Shown: positions 41,090 to 54,480 of the stretch, one piece after another
Layout: each line of letters starts with the position of its first letter
Numbering within the stretch: position 1 is the stretch's first letter
Source of the DNA: Agrypnia vestita
Lineage: Eukaryota > Arthropoda > Insecta > Trichoptera > Phryganeidae
Assembly (NCBI GenBank): GCA_016648135.1
Contig: JADDOH010001997.1
Coordinates: forward strand, 274,845-338,844
Length of the DNA stretch: 64,000 nt
Direction of reading: 5' to 3'
Notes under the pieces: model-generated
The model's database searches: none
Seen by the model: only the letters and a program-made list of their open reading frames with translations
What the model was told of the DNA's origin: nothing
Program-made: the position numbers and the translations under genes

Positions 41090-43344
41090 TATTTGTGTAC
41101 CGTAAAACACCGTGATTAGATATTTTCAAATTAATACAAATTTTTCATATAAATTTTAAAATGTTGTTCAGATATTTAATATTCTTTCTTTATTTCATTT
41201 TTTAGTTTAGTAGAATGTATTTATTTGGATACAGATGTTGACGTGTTTCTCACCTTGTCTCGATGATATTTCAAATTAATTTTAGAAAGGATACACAAAC
41301 TTCTTCGTTTATAATGTTTTATTACTATTCATAGTTCTAATTTCCACTTTATATTATATTTTATATCTAAAGATCTTATATGTAAAGAAAGACGAACAAT
41401 TATAACACGTGCCGACTTCAGAAACACGTTAATAGCAACACGTATCTAAATTTTAATATTTACCTATACATAGATAGACCGAAGACAGATGATGTTGAAC
41501 ATTGAAAGTGTTTCTGGTCACCTGTTTCGCTGGTACATATTCTCCTGAATAACAAACAACAATTTGGACACTCCCAAGCCATTACGATTATTAAATTATG
41601 TATATCATAAATATATACGTCATTACTATAAATGCTTAATCATTTTATGGTGAAGTATTACGAGCTTTTGCTGCACCCACTCCATTGTAGACTGTCATCA
41701 TCTTTGGCGACGCAATCAGTGCATTGCATAATTCAGCACGCAAAGTTTGTTTTGTGCACCTGTCGTCCAGCAAGGTGTTGTTTATATTTCAAAATTTCCC
41801 GCCCTCGTGTTTATGAATATCGGTGCTTGATGGATATACTTTAGGTACACTTTTCTTGTTTCGTTACAAGCACAATAATTATTAATTGATAAAAAAAGTA
41901 TATGCCTACCTATTGGCACATTTGTTTGGCGATTATATCCGATTTGGATTTTGTTAGAGTCGTGCTTATTTCCCAGTTGTTCATTTTAATATGTGCAACC
42001 ATGTCGAGTAACCGTTGTAATAATAATCTTCTGTGGACGTTTTCAATATATTTTTCTCGGTTGAATGGATGTTTGTTCTGAACACATGGCCTTTTAACGA
42101 TGCACTCACATGGATCTGCCCATCCAGAATTACACTTTTAATCGCTGCTTTATCGGGATATTTTATTTCTCTTCCATTCGGTGTGGTTAACCACGCACGC
42201 ATGTATAGACGGTTCAAAAAATTATAATGTATAGTTGTTAACCCTGTCGTATTGTAAAACTGTACATGAAGAAAAATTGTAGAAAACTGTAAACGTAAAA
42301 AAACTCCAAATCTTCAGTTTCGATAAGAGTTACAAATAGGGATGTACGATCTTGCAAACATAATCGATTTCGATAAGAGAAATCGTGCATAGGGGTTCTC
42401 TCGTATCTGCTACCTTGAAATAGTGCATTTGTTTTAAAATTTAAAAAGACAATTTCATTTTTTTTATTTATGTTACATAGGTTTATTTATGTTACATACA
42501 ACAATTTATGTTAAATAGGTACCTATTTTATTTTCATTAAATATACATATAATAAGAATGTAAAAATATATGCTCTAAGATTTAAAAAAAATGTAGATTT
42601 GGGAGATTAAACTAAAAACTGAGATGGCTTATAAAAAACTGTATATCTACAGTTAAAACTGTAGGGTTGGTTACAGTTGTTTAACTGACACGTGATCTGA
42701 CGGTTTTGATTTTGACTGAAATGTCGCATTTCACATTTTCTATCTTTTTCACCACAAATTTATTTAGAATAAACAAAAAAATGGACGTCTTTCAGATTCA
42801 CTTTCCACCATTGAAAATGATTATTTTGATTTCATATCAACTGTAGTAATTGATTGAAATTTTTAGCCAAAATGTACGAACAATAATGGCCTAACGTCGA
42901 ATATTAAATTCCTTGCATTTAATTATGCTAATATATGCCCATTCGATTTAACTCAATTACCCGGTAGAAATAAATTATAATAATTAATTCTACGGATGAA
43001 TTAGTTCATACTTTTTGAGTAATATGGTTACTACCAGACGCTGAGAACTTTTTTAGTTTGTCGAGGGCATTTTTAGTGATCTATTTTGAACTTGGGGTTT
43101 TCAAAAAATAACGTTTGATACATTCAGTCTAAAAAGAACACCACACTCTAACTCGACGCGGCTTCAATGGTTCTTCATCCATTTAAAGTCACCATCACCT
43201 AAAGCAGGCTCTAATAAGTGCCTGTGGTCGGCAGGTTTAAGTCGGTAAAATTTGTAGCAAGGAGTTTCTAAAAATTTCGATTACTGCGAACGAAGACGAC
43301 GTATCGAGGTTCCTGGATTTTTGACAAAATTTTCACTCACTCTA
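41090..43344. other. AT-rich intergenic DNA, no feature seen
   Basis: No supported gene; frames near 41632 and 42000 are isolated and without recognisable motifs. Confidence 0.5.
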
Positions 43345-43510
43345 TTTTATTTATTTATTTAATCATTTATTTGCTCATCCAACAGGAAGACAAAATACGT
43401 GATAAGAAAATAATTTTAAAAAGTAGTTCTCCTCATAGCTCTTCTTCTCCTTCTAGTAGTTCAAAAAATTAGTTCTGTTTTATAGAATTATAGGACGACA
43501 CAGGTAAGAC
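43345..43510 (-). mobile_element. LINE 3' UTR fragment
   Basis: Reversed, it matches the 3' end of the LINE at 2505-3232 ('tgttggatga' near the tail, 'tgtgtcgtcct' upstream), including the A-rich terminus. Coding sequence is absent. Confidence 0.5.
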
Positions 43511-43745
43511 AATAATAATAAAGATTAATTTAAAAGCAAAAGTAAACCGTAATTATTAGTAATACGTATAATGTATATAATGCACATTATTAGGGAGAGT
43601 GATGAGTTTCCAGTGTCTGCCTCGTACTACGATATTCTTCGTATTTGATATTAAAAATTTCTATTCAATTCAAAAGGTTATTATAGTTCCAGCAGGATGG
43701 GAAAGGATTTCTTGTTATTGGTGTAATAAAATGAAACGGTGCAGA

Positions 43746-43808
43746 GGTAGCTCCTTAGAGTATATACAGTTGTATATACTAATATTGTATATACTCTAAG
43801 GGTAGCTC
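43746..43808. repeat. Perfect 16-bp hairpin flanked by 8-bp direct repeats
   Basis: 43753-43768 pairs exactly with 43786-43801. GGTAGCTC occurs at both flanks (43746-43753 and 43801-43808), as if a short palindromic insert duplicated its target. Confidence 0.75.
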
Positions 43809-43809
43809 T

Positions 43810-46019
43810 GTCTGGCAAATCTGAATGGGACGTGGAAGGATAGCGAGCTGGTGATGTTGGGAGAACCAATTAATTGAACTAACATCAAAATCATGCAATG
43901 GTGTCTTTGCATGAATGACTGAACAATACTCGTCGAATTTACTGAAAAAGTGCGAAATGCAGTAGGTATCACTTGTCACATGATTACAGCCAAAAATAAC
44001 ACAATTTTCGAATCGTATATGACAAATGTTTTTTTATCATTTTGAAATACTTCATGATAAATTTTCCCGGCTTCTAGATAAATAAATGTCAAAACAAAAT
44101 AATTTTAGCGTGTCAGTTCGAAAATGGCGCATATTTTAAATACAAAATGCATGTGCACAATGAGATATCTTTTGCTCCTAACACGCATATGTTTATCCAA
44201 AATACAACATAGAAATACATCGATTCAATGAATACAGCGTTCGATCCATCCTCGGTATCACTCGAATGTGCGTCACTAAAAGCAGTTTGATCTGAATTTC
44301 TTCTGTTTACTGAAGTGGCCGCCGTCTACTGTTCCAGTGTTGATATCTGACACTAGTGTCACCAGTGTAAAAATGATATTTTTTAAATACCTCCACATTT
44401 TTGTTTACTTGGACCGAAGCCAAATGGAGCAGTTATTATTTCGGCAAAATCGCAATGGTGTGCAGCGTTAACAAACCAAGCACACGAAGAATCGCGCAAA
44501 TTCCCTTCTCCATTGAATTAAGAACAGCGTACACAAATGATTATATTAAGTAGGTAATGGATTAACAGTTAACATTTGTTTTCACTCTCGGTAAAACTAG
44601 TTTTTTTACTTACGCATTACGATACTTTTATAACCTTTTGTATTTAAAATAATTACGTAAAGTGATTTGACATTAGGTTAGCATAACGTTAAGTTAGATC
44701 AGGTAGTAAAAATGTGGCGGGGTTTTGGCGTTGTACATATATTTAACCTCGTTTGAAGTAACTTTACTGATTTAATTTGTCTTTTCAGACAGTTTTTGTA
44801 TTTTTTCCTCAAATATGTCGATCCGATTATATCGCGATGAAAAAGACGTAACATCATTTTTATCGGGAAAATAAAAATAATTAAACATCTACATTGGTAT
44901 CGGTAACTTATTTAGATTGGCGCTAAAAACGCCCCAATAAAATTGTCATCACACGAATTGTCCAGTTTATAACAATGAATTCACCTTCGTCACCAAGTGA
45001 CATGTTTATGCGACTCTTCAACAATTTGTCTATAACAGTTATTGTTTTCCTATTTTAATTTTTATCTGTAATGGTAGAATGTTATCATGTTTATCTAATC
45101 TAGTTAGCGGTGTCCTACTCAGTTTATTATATTAATCTATGAAATTAATTACCATTTCTAATTGACACCGTTTGAGTTAAATTTTATAGTAATGGAATGT
45201 AAAAAAATAGACAATTTACTTAACCCAAACGGATTGCTAGATTATCGTCAGTTAGTTATTTATAGGGAGTTAATTCTATGTGAGTATAATTTTATATATT
45301 AAATATAAGATTTTTAAATAGCGTCTGACTATCATCATTAGTTCTGTTGTAAATGCTTTAAATAAAACACCGCGCTCTTCCATGTTCCGAGATACTCAAA
45401 ATACATTTTTATTTCGCACATGATAATTGTAACGATATTGACCTCTTCAATATTGCTCTTACCGCATTGAAAAGAATGCTATAGATTATATTATGTATTT
45501 ATTCTGGCACCACTAAACTTTTTCACCAAAGGATTACACGACTTACGGATTGAAAGCATCATCACTAAATCAATTTTGGCTAATCACACACTGCATCTCC
45601 TCTTCCTTCTTCTTCTTCTTCTTCTTTCCACGGACAAATCCCTCCCGTTCCAACAAAGCTGGTAGTAGCTAGAGCAGAATACCTGAACTTCTATTGAGGT
45701 ACATTATAAGCCTTGTACATAGCAAGCAAGGCCAAAAATAATTGTAACTCACATCTAAAAAAAATTTCCTCTTTCTCCACCTCTACTCTGATTTCCACCT
45801 CCTCACCTTTTTCCCCCATCTCTATTCCCGTGTTAACTTTCTTCAGTTCTAATATTGTTTCTTACTTACTACTAATTATATATAATTAACTTTAAAAAAA
45901 TTGTCTTTGTTCTTAATTCACTGTGCCTTAATCATCTGTGAATCATTTTAATTGGTCTATGTATTATACACTATGTTCATACATTTTAACAGTTTTAAAA
46001 CTGTTAAGATTCCTTAATA
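43810..46019. other. Intergenic DNA, no gene seen
   Basis: Contains a CTT run near 45610-45627. No exon or element end was recognised. Confidence 0.5.
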
Positions 46020-46560
46020 AATAAATATAAACAAACAGCAGAATTGCCAAGACGAACAGGAATGATCTGGGCTGCTTTTGGCAAACTCAAACATATTTTC
46101 GAGAGCAAAGAGATGCCAACTAGCCTAAAAAGAAAAGCCTTTGAATCGTGCATACTGCCAGTGATGACGTATGGAGTGGAGACAATGGCCCTTACAAAGA
46201 AAAGTGCAGAAAAGCTCAAATGCACGCAACGATCCATGGAGAGATCCATGCTTGGGATAAGCCTAAGAGATAGAATAAGAAATGATGAAATTAGGCGCAA
46301 AACTAGAGTAGTGGATATCATGGATCGTGTAGCGAAGCTAAAATGGCAATGAGCAGGGCATGTTGCAAGGCACTACAAGATGGACTCCCAGAGTTCTGAA
46401 GTGGAGACCTTGGGAAAATAAAACAGGCATCGGAAGACCTCAAAAGAGATGGGCCCACTACATATAACCGCTGTGGGGGGAAAGAAATGGCTACAAATAG
46501 CAAATAACAAGGAAGGATGAAAGGGTATGGGAGAGGCCTATATCCAGCAGTGGAAAAAAT
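46020..46560 (+). mobile_element. RTE-like LINE 3' fragment
   Basis: Reads IWAAFGKLKHIFESKEMP, VMTYGVETMALTKK and MERSMLGISLRDRIRNDEIR, the C-terminal end of RTE-type polymerases. A TGG-to-TGA change stops it (LKWQ*AGH), then frameshifts lead to MGEAYIQQW at the end. The upstream enzyme is missing, as in ordinary 5'-truncated copies. Confidence 0.85.
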
Positions 46561-47378
46561 ATTAACAAGCTTATTTCCCAACAGAATAACATTACACAAG
46601 TTTCTGTATCCAAAGGTGACTTCGCGGTTTGGACCTAGTCAACAAGAATAAAATTATTCAGAGCACCGCGAAATATTATTAATAATCAATTTATCGTAGT
46701 ATGCGTAAATGTGTCTATCCATACCTATATTTGGAAAAAAAGTTCATATATCAAATATCGATTGACAGTTATCATGTCGCGAAACCATTTGAAATTATTG
46801 GTTCATATTAAAGTATTCCTTGGAATTCGACGGTTTAATTAAATAATACATAATACAAATGAGTCTCAACTTAGGTAATTGAAATTTATTAATTTAATAA
46901 ATTGGTATTTCTCATTTCGAAAATATTTCAATTTTCTGTAATTTCTGTTATTTGGCTTAGAAATGGAAGAATAAAAAGTAATGTTGTCTTATTTTAGACG
47001 CTTGTTTACGCCAGCTGAACATAAACGACAAAGCTGAATATGATAGGAGTAATTGGATAAGCTGGATGAAATAGGAAACAAAGCCAGTAGAATTCGGGAG
47101 AACTGCACTCACTGAGGTGAATGATGGAGCAAGAAACGAGTACATCCAGGCAAAAAGCCGCAACTGAAAAAGAAGCACAGAAGACTAAAATGTCGCGCTC
47201 CGTGCACGCGATGGCATTTTTGTAACGGCAGTGGACTCGAGTGGACAGTACTAGGGATGGGAATGTGAATTCAAATGGTAATATGTTCGGAAGGGAGAGT
47301 TACGAGTAGGATTGGAATACGTGTGCTTGCACCATAATAAAATTTTCTTACTGTGGCCTTGTATGAATTTATACGAGG
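46561..47378. other. Intergenic DNA, no feature identified
   Basis: A moderately GC-rich part near 47090-47300 could be a decayed element, but I cannot name it. Confidence 0.4.
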
Positions 47379-47619
47379 TAAGGACCAAAAGTTTCCGGTC
47401 TGATAAGGTTTTATGAATGTTAGTCATACAAATTTACACGTGTTATCGTGTATTTACAAATTTACACGTGAATCTTGACCTTTTGGTAAAATAAGATGCC
47501 GAAAATTGAATACCGCGTTATAATTTATTTCTTTAATTTCATTTAATTAATTTTGTCTAGATGTTGTGTATTTTGATTCTTCCACTTTATTTTCCACAGT
47601 AAATAATGAATATAATAGT

Positions 47620-48680
47620 TTCGCAGACGGCAAGACAATTGCACCAAGATGTGTTGTACATAAATCCAAACTACTTGGAATTCTACATGATCATCTTCAC
47701 GTGAACAAAGTTAGTGCAAGACGGGAGACCAAAATTATTTCCGCAAGGTCGGCGCAGTAGCCGCATAAGTGTGTCGTAAATAAATTTTGAAGTTATGTGA
47801 CGGAATTGAAAATGATTTAATCGAGTCAATTGTTACGGGAGATGAAACTATTCATGTATCACGATCTTCTTTCACAAAGAGAATGTATGGAGCGGCGTCG
47901 TTCTAGTAAAACATCTCCTAGAAAGACAAGAGTCATAACACCAAGAAAAAAAGGAATGCGATAATTGATATCTTCATCAATATAAAAGAAAATAATGCAA
48001 AAGGTAACGGGGATTATTATAGCATCTTTAAATGAAATAACACTTCGTTTGACACCACTATATTTATATAATAAAGTGGTGTTAAACAATGTGTTATTTT
48101 ATTTAAAGATATTATGTCTCACCACAATGTGTTTGCTTCGTGTAAAAGTTTAATATTATAGCAACTTAATATCACTATTGAGTCACTATTTTGAAAGCTG
48201 GGTATTAATAATAGTCACTAGTTACTAATTTATATTGTTTTTATTCAGTTTTAGTCGTGTGTAAATCATTACACATGTCTAACGTCTCATCTCCCGAACC
48301 TATGTACAGGTATATGTATATACCTTTATAGGATTTAATATACTTATAATGTATATATATATAATATTTTGTAAATTTTCTTTTGGGATTTAATAAATAA
48401 AAATATATCATTTAAATTAAGAGAAGGAGAAACGCAGTGGAAAGCTCGATTGAGTTGTGCGACTCTTGCGTGACAACGCTCCTTTGCACACAGCGGCACT
48501 TGTAAAGGTCACCATTACTGAATGCCGTTTTCAAGACCTGAGTCACCACCAGAACTTAGATCTTGACCCTAGCTATTATTGTTTTTTTCAAAATTAAAAT
48601 TGGACGTACTTGGAAAAAAATTAACAACGGTAAGAAGCAAAGATTCAACACTTTTTGATCATTTCCGGGACAAATCTTCA
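47620..48680 (+). pseudogene. Decayed mariner transposase (different family from copies 1 and 2)
   Basis: Fragments in several frames, in the right order for a mariner enzyme, interrupted near 48.0-48.4 kb. It retains both catalytic aspartate contexts (VTGDET, DNAPLHTA). Sequence differs clearly from the 26.6 and 52.8 kb mariners. Confidence 0.7.
48023..48110. mobile_element. 88-bp palindromic insert in the mariner
   Basis: 'atctttaaatgaaataacac' pairs with the right end, and TTTGACACCACT with AGTGGTGTTAAA, leaving a small loop. It interrupts the old transposase and is probably a solo MITE. Confidence 0.65.
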
Positions 48681-49098
48681 GACGGGGTAATTGCTAATTC
48701 ATTCAATAAAATAATTGCTACTTCAGTGCCACAAAAGTGTATTCAGAATTTATTTTCCATTATTTACTCGCTGTGTCAAAGTTTTGTGTTTATCGGCGAA
48801 ATTAAATTTGTATTTGATAAAATCAATTCATAAACAAACAAAACAGAACTGACTACCGAGATAGACTGGAAATAGAATTAGCTTTTAACACAAATGACGT
48901 ACGTGTTATGGTAAAATAATGTCGGTAGACCTTCTTAATAGAAATTTTTAGGATATTTTGAGTATGTTGGAATTTTTCAAGAACACAATACTGGATTTAT
49001 CTCCAAAGGAAGCATCATTAATCAAGATATGTTATACATATATACATGTATCATAGAGGCGAAGCTATTTATATGGGAACGTAGGTTTGGATGTTTTT

Positions 49099-49390
49099 GG
49101 AGCTTACGACCTATCGTGCCGCTGGTTTAAGTGATCACTTTACACAATGTAACGTTCATTTATTCCACCCATTATTGCTACATGTATAAAAATATTTGGA
49201 AGTTGTATATATGTTACTTTTACACACCTCATTCCACGCCATCCGTGGTTGAAATTTGTCATCCCCATGAAACACTATAGACGTCACAGTTGGTAATAAA
49301 ATATCTATTTTTTGACTAGTGGCTTGGTGGTATTGGTGAATGTTATGCACATTGTGTAAAGTGATCACTTAAGCCAGCCATAAGCTCTAT
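49099..49390. mobile_element. About 290-bp TIR MITE in the mariner
   Basis: 'aagtgatcactttacacaat' occurs in both orientations (about 49129 and 49347-49371), with outer 'gagctta' and 'ctggyttaag' parts also paired. A related end lies at 8975-9050. It sits inside the mariner remnant, so it inserted later. Confidence 0.7.
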
Positions 49391-50316
49391 AAAGACTTCC
49401 ATACCTACTTTTCCCATGTAAAAAGATTTGTCTCTCTGAGACATGATGTAGAATTTTATGTATAAAACATTTTCTGCAAAAAAGAAAAATTTTTGTGAAA
49501 AACAATGTAGACAAAGAAAAAAGATATCTTGATAAAGAAATTTTTATCTTTGATTGTTGGCTAAAAGACGCGTTTTGAGTCTTTTGCCACTCGAGCACTT
49601 TCAAGCTGGAAACTTTTGGTCTTCACCTCGCAAGTATTACTTTAAATTCACCTCGCGGATAAGAAGACAAGGACGAAAGACATGATTTTTGAATATTAAT
49701 TAATTTATACTGCAAACAGATAATTATGTGTTTTACTTCGTACCGCAAAAGTGAGTTTTTTTTGTGTAGAATTCTTTCGCAAATTTATCATGGCTAAATG
49801 AAATATTTTATTAGATATTTGAACAATTATTGATGGTTTCATTCAATAAAAACAGGTTTAGACAATGTTCGGACACATTAAAGAATAATAGTAATAACAG
49901 TGGATAATTTACATAACGCCATTTTCGTAAAAATTTCAAATTTACGGAAATGATTTTTCATAAAGGTGCGTTTTGACTCTTTTTTTTTTACTTTTTTTCC
50001 TTTTTATATATTTTTTACTGTTTCTGATGCGCTGTTCCGTATTACGGAGGTAAGAGAGTTCCACGCCTTTCTAGATTCGGTAGATTCGGATCCGGTTAGT
50101 CGTAAATTTGGCTTAGAATTGAATATAATTTTATTTTTTGTTACTTGCAGTGCCCGCGCGGCTTCGCATGCATAGATTTTTAGTAACTTTTGGTCATATT
50201 TTATCAATCTGTGTATTAACCTTAACATATAGACATGTCGTCGTGGACTTTTTTATATAACTTTTTGAGTTCTACAACGTCTCTATAAAAAGTATTTAAA
50301 TATCTATTGCACTTAA

Positions 50317-51810
50317 GGCAGCGTTCGTAAAATACGCATCCGCAACGATTTTTTCGTCGACTTTAGTTGTAAAATAGGTCACCACGAAAAGCCGTTTTAT
50401 TTTAATGTTGAATTTTGACTTTTTACAGATGCATTCATTATAAAAACTTTACGTGTACATAAATAAGTGATGATAAAAATCACAATTATAACAATATTAT
50501 TTATAATATCCTAAGAAAAAATAAATGAGACGTTCCATAACAAATGTCAAGACTATCGAATGTCAATATTCCTATCATAGCGGAAATATTGGTTTTAATT
50601 TAATATTTAGACATTTTGGATGAAGAAATTAGTACAATAGGAATATCAATGTACATACGTATGTGATATGTTGAAAATTTGAAAGTTGAAGTTGAAAGTG
50701 AAAGTGAAAGTTGAAAACTTATTTTTTACTACGATATTATGAATCGGCGTACACGATAAACTTTAAAATATCAAAATGTATTATTTTAACTTTCGACAAA
50801 TTTCCGTATTTTATTTACGTCCAATTTTTACTTACTGTATAGAATTTAAAAAATATATTAATAATTCTGAAATACTTCTCAAATCATAATGTATACTGTA
50901 ATATTAAACAAGAAATAAATACATGGTAGACGTGAACGCGCATGCGCACGGCGCGTATAGTGTGTATCTTGACACCTCAAATGATTCTGGAACAATTGTT
51001 GAAATTGGGATAATACCGAAACTGACATGTGACGCATGTTCAAAGTGTAAAAAGGATGAAACCGTTCGAAAATCCATATAAAACCTTAATATATGGGAGA
51101 TATCAACAGCTTTGAATAATAATAATTCATATAATGTTGGCGTAGAAGTACGATTAATAGTGAAATAAATGACGAGGAATATTCGGCTACAATAAACACA
51201 TCTGACTTCTTCCGTGGCCATACGGCATATGATCTGCATTCTGACGTATGAGGATGTCGTTTTTCATACTTAAGGATTTTTATTTAAAAATAATAATTAA
51301 CGTGTTTTTAATAAAAATGTAGCTTTTTAATAGTGAATGAAGACTCAAAGTGCGAATATAGATACAATATATCGTTTAAAATCATATTTTTATATGAATA
51401 AACAACATTTGAAATTCATCAAAAATCGTAATAATTTCTTGCAAGTATATATTTATAACTTTCTTACTATTGAATATTTCTTAATTTCCTGAGTAAAGTT
51501 ACTAGATAATTAACTAAACTTTATACGTTTAAAAAAACATATTATGCTTACATACAAATATTAAACACACGTCTCTTCGCCGTAGAACATTAAAAACGTT
51601 TTTTTTTTGCCGCGGCCTGTGGATTAATGCCTATATTTTTCTTAATTATTGTAAATAATGTTCACTTTATTACTTTTATATAAGAACAAAGGTTCTATCT
51701 AAGTTATCGCCCTAAAAAAATTGCAATCTACATTCTGATATAAATTAATAATAAAAACACACATTTTCGTAAAAAACACAGAAATATGCATTTGCAGTGA
51801 ATATGCCGCC
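50317..51810. mobile_element. TTAA-flanked element, copy 1
   Basis: Flanked by TTAA (50313-50316 and 51811-51814). Ends are GGCAGCGTTC and, reversed, GGCGGCATATTC. The right two thirds (from about 50770) match the element at 57526-58994 in inverted orientation. TTAA duplications are typical of piggyBac-type transposition, but the GGCGG ends are not the usual ones. No transposase is present. Confidence 0.55.
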
Positions 51811-52627
51811 TTAATTTGAAATTTGAAAATGCCAATAGACCGGATTGTACCATATTTGACTTGAAGTAAAATGTTTGAATTTGATATTTTCAGAATACTC
51901 GTGTACGACAATGAGTACTATTAAATTTATAGCACTCGATGCGGGCGAAACATTAAATAATTCTCCCTCTCGCGCGTTAGACCACTCCACACAACGGGGT
52001 CGGAAGGTCATGTTTCGAGACGCGGCGTTTCTTACTTGCTCGACTGTTGACCGTTCGTAGGGCAAAATAACATTGCCGGCCTAATCGTCTTTGGGATGGA
52101 ACCCGCGACCTCCGCTTCTCGGGTCCAAGATCTAATCGAGTTATTAAATTATATGTGCCGGGTGTCATGAGGGTTCAATCTAGGACTTAAGATTCACGCA
52201 TCAGACGATCTGAATATCGTTTTTTCTTTAACACAGATTATCAGCAGGTCATTAAAGGCTCTGATAATATGTAAAGTCCTTGTGTGACAATAAAGTACAA
52301 TGAAAAATCATTTTACTAAAACTATGAAGATAACGTGTTTATAAAATACATTTTTATGGTAGAGAAATCAAAAAAGCAACCTCGATTTACGAGCATAATT
52401 CGCTTCATAATCTCAAAATACTCGTACGTCAAGGTAAATTTCTCCGTAGTAAATAAAGAAAACTCAATTAATTCGTTCCAAGATCCAAAAATACTCTTAT
52501 CAAAATAATTAGTACCTATTAATCATCCATATCTTATATATATTTATGTACTTATCTACTTTACTTTACTTTATGCATTAATTATATCATAACAATCAAC
52601 CTATTATCTTCTTCATATATTTATGAG

Positions 52628-52629
<2 letters not shown>

Positions 52630-52658
<29 letters not shown>

Positions 52659-52756
52659 ATTATCTATAGATATATATATATAGATATATATATAGATATA
52701 TATATATATCTATATATAGATATTATATATATGGATATATATATATATATATATAG
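52630..52756. repeat. TA/TATAGA microsatellite
   Basis: About 125 bp of TA dinucleotides with TAGA interruptions, ending at the TA target of the mariner. Confidence 0.9.
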
Positions 52757-52758
52757 TA

Positions 52759-53870
52759 TTAGGTCCTTACATATGAAATTGACGTTTTACCGTACTGGCA
52801 AATTTGATCTCAAATATCTTCTCTTTGGTTAGGAATTCCAAATCCAAATTTTTACAGCTATTTACTCATGTATTTGTGTTTTGAAAATTATAATTCATTT
52901 GTTTTTTCCTCAATTGTTTTTTCTTTGCGAGACTCAGTTTACAAAATGAAAAACTTGAAATATCGCGTTATTTACGAGTACGAGTTCCACCGTGGCACCA
53001 GTGCTGCAGAAACGGCTCGAAGGATTAATGATGTGTATGGCGACGGTGCCGCAAAAGAAAACACAGTGCGTTTTTGGTTCCAACGTTTTCGTTCTGGAAA
53101 TTTCGACCTGCAGAACAAGCCCCGTGGACGGCCGGAGACCAAAGTTGATAATGAAGAATTGAAGGCTATTGTGGAAGCGGATCCATCGCAAACCACATCC
53201 GAGTTAGCTGCAGGCTGCGGTGTTAGTGATAAAACTGTTTTAATCCACTTGAAGCAAATTGGTAAGGTGAAAAAGCTTGAAAGGTGGGTACCTCACGAAT
53301 TGAGTGAAGCAAATCAACAAACGCGAGTTACTTGTGAGCGTTTGGTGGACTAGTGCTGGTGTCGTTCACTACAGCTTTCTTAAATCTGGCCAGACGATTA
53401 CGGCAGATGTCTATTGTCAGCAACTGCAAACCATGATGGAAAAGATAGCTGCTAAACAACCGAGGCTGGTTAATCGCTCTAGGCCACTGCTGCTTCATGA
53501 TAACGCTAGACCACACACTGCACAACAGACGGCTACCAAATTAGAGGAGCTTCAATTGGAATGTCTAAGACATCCACCGTACTCTCCGGACCTTGCCCCA
53601 ACAGATTACCATTTTTTTCGAAATTTGGATAACTTCTTGCAAAGGAAAAAATTCAACTCCGATGGGGCAGTCCAAACCGCCTTCAAAGATTTTATTGATT
53701 CCCTTCCGAATGGTTTTTTTAGTAAAGGGATCGATGAACTACCTATGAGATGGCAAAAGTGCATAGATAGCAATGGTACATACTTTGATTAAATAAATAT
53801 ATTATAATAAAAAAAAATCGACTTTATGTTCCTCCCATACTAAACGTCAATTTCATATGTAAGGACCTAA
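52759..53870 (+). mobile_element. Mariner element, copy 2, internally deleted
   Basis: Same terminal repeats as 26575-27688, with TA duplications (52757-52758 and 53871-53872). It is 1112 bp long. The insertion is at the edge of the TA microsatellite. Confidence 0.92.
52946..53792 (+). pseudogene. Mariner transposase remnant, copy 2
   Basis: Nearly identical to copy 1 in both halves but with a different central deletion. QQTRV is joined out of frame to VWWTSAGVVHYSF, losing the first catalytic aspartate block and creating an early stop. The C-terminal half, with HDNARPH and YSPDLAPTDYHFF, stays open to FD at the end. TTAGAG here matches the ancestral codon that is TAG in copy 1. Confidence 0.88.
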
Positions 53871-53872
53871 TA

Positions 53873-54046
53873 TATAAGTGAAACTCCCTCTCCAGACACA
53901 AGAGTTAGTTTCTTTTTTGGAGAGGTGCAATGATAAAAAAAAATTGTTTACCTAAATTTTTTTTATGTATCAAATATGTAAATATATAATGATTTGTATT
54001 TAATAAATTAAAAAATAAATAAAAAAATATCGGAATTGCTGATGGC
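53873..54046. other. AT-rich spacer
   Basis: No feature recognised. Confidence 0.5.
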
Positions 54047-54480
54047 TCAACATTTTTTTTTTTCTTCGTACTTTAACCAGGAATCTGGGCATTGCCACAT
54101 GCTTTTATCTCTTTTTGAGGTTTTTATGAAATGTGACACTACACTGTCGTTGAAGAGATTAATCGCTTGCACCGATACGGCCATAGTTGGGTGATGCTTT
54201 TCTACTTGCACTGTTTCCCAAATTTTAATAATCTCCTTAATTTCATTTGAAGTGACAGATTTCTCAGTCTCTTTCACCCCATCCTCACAATAGCTCTTCT
54301 CTATATTCGCACGCTGTTGTTCGTGATTATTTCTTCGGTGGTCGACTCACGGCCTTGTTCTTCCACCAGCTCTTAAATATCGTCCGACTCAACGAACGTC
54401 TCGTTGACCCACTCAACGAACAAATCGTTGATCCACTCAACGAACAAAATACGAGTTACCCAAACTTTGCCGTTGGACCT
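54047..54480 (-). pseudogene. Tigger/pogo-like transposase C-terminal remnant
   Basis: The minus strand reads NEIKEIIKIWETVQ, HHPTMAVSVQAINLFND, VVSHFIKTSKRDKSMWQ. This matches in style the C-terminal 'hP...a...i..fND...HFR...K.R.kq' block of Tigger-type transposases. Upstream lies an acidic VNETFVESDDI stretch with a 30-bp unit repeated two to three times (54385-54450). No DDE core is found nearby. Confidence 0.6.

Larger units (their letters stand above)
47381..49629 (+). mobile_element. Old mariner remnant with nested insertions
   Basis: Ends are inverted: 'gaggtaaggaccaaaagttt' at 47379 and, reversed, 'gaggtgaagaccaaaagttt' ending near 49631. Inside, plus-strand fragments read GILHDHLHVNKVSARRETK, IVTGDETIHVSR (first catalytic Asp), KTSPRKTRV, and after a gap DNAPLHTAALVK (second Asp) and LDLDPSYY. 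At 2.25 kb it is longer than a mariner because other DNA, including two palindromic elements, lies inside. Confidence 0.75.
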
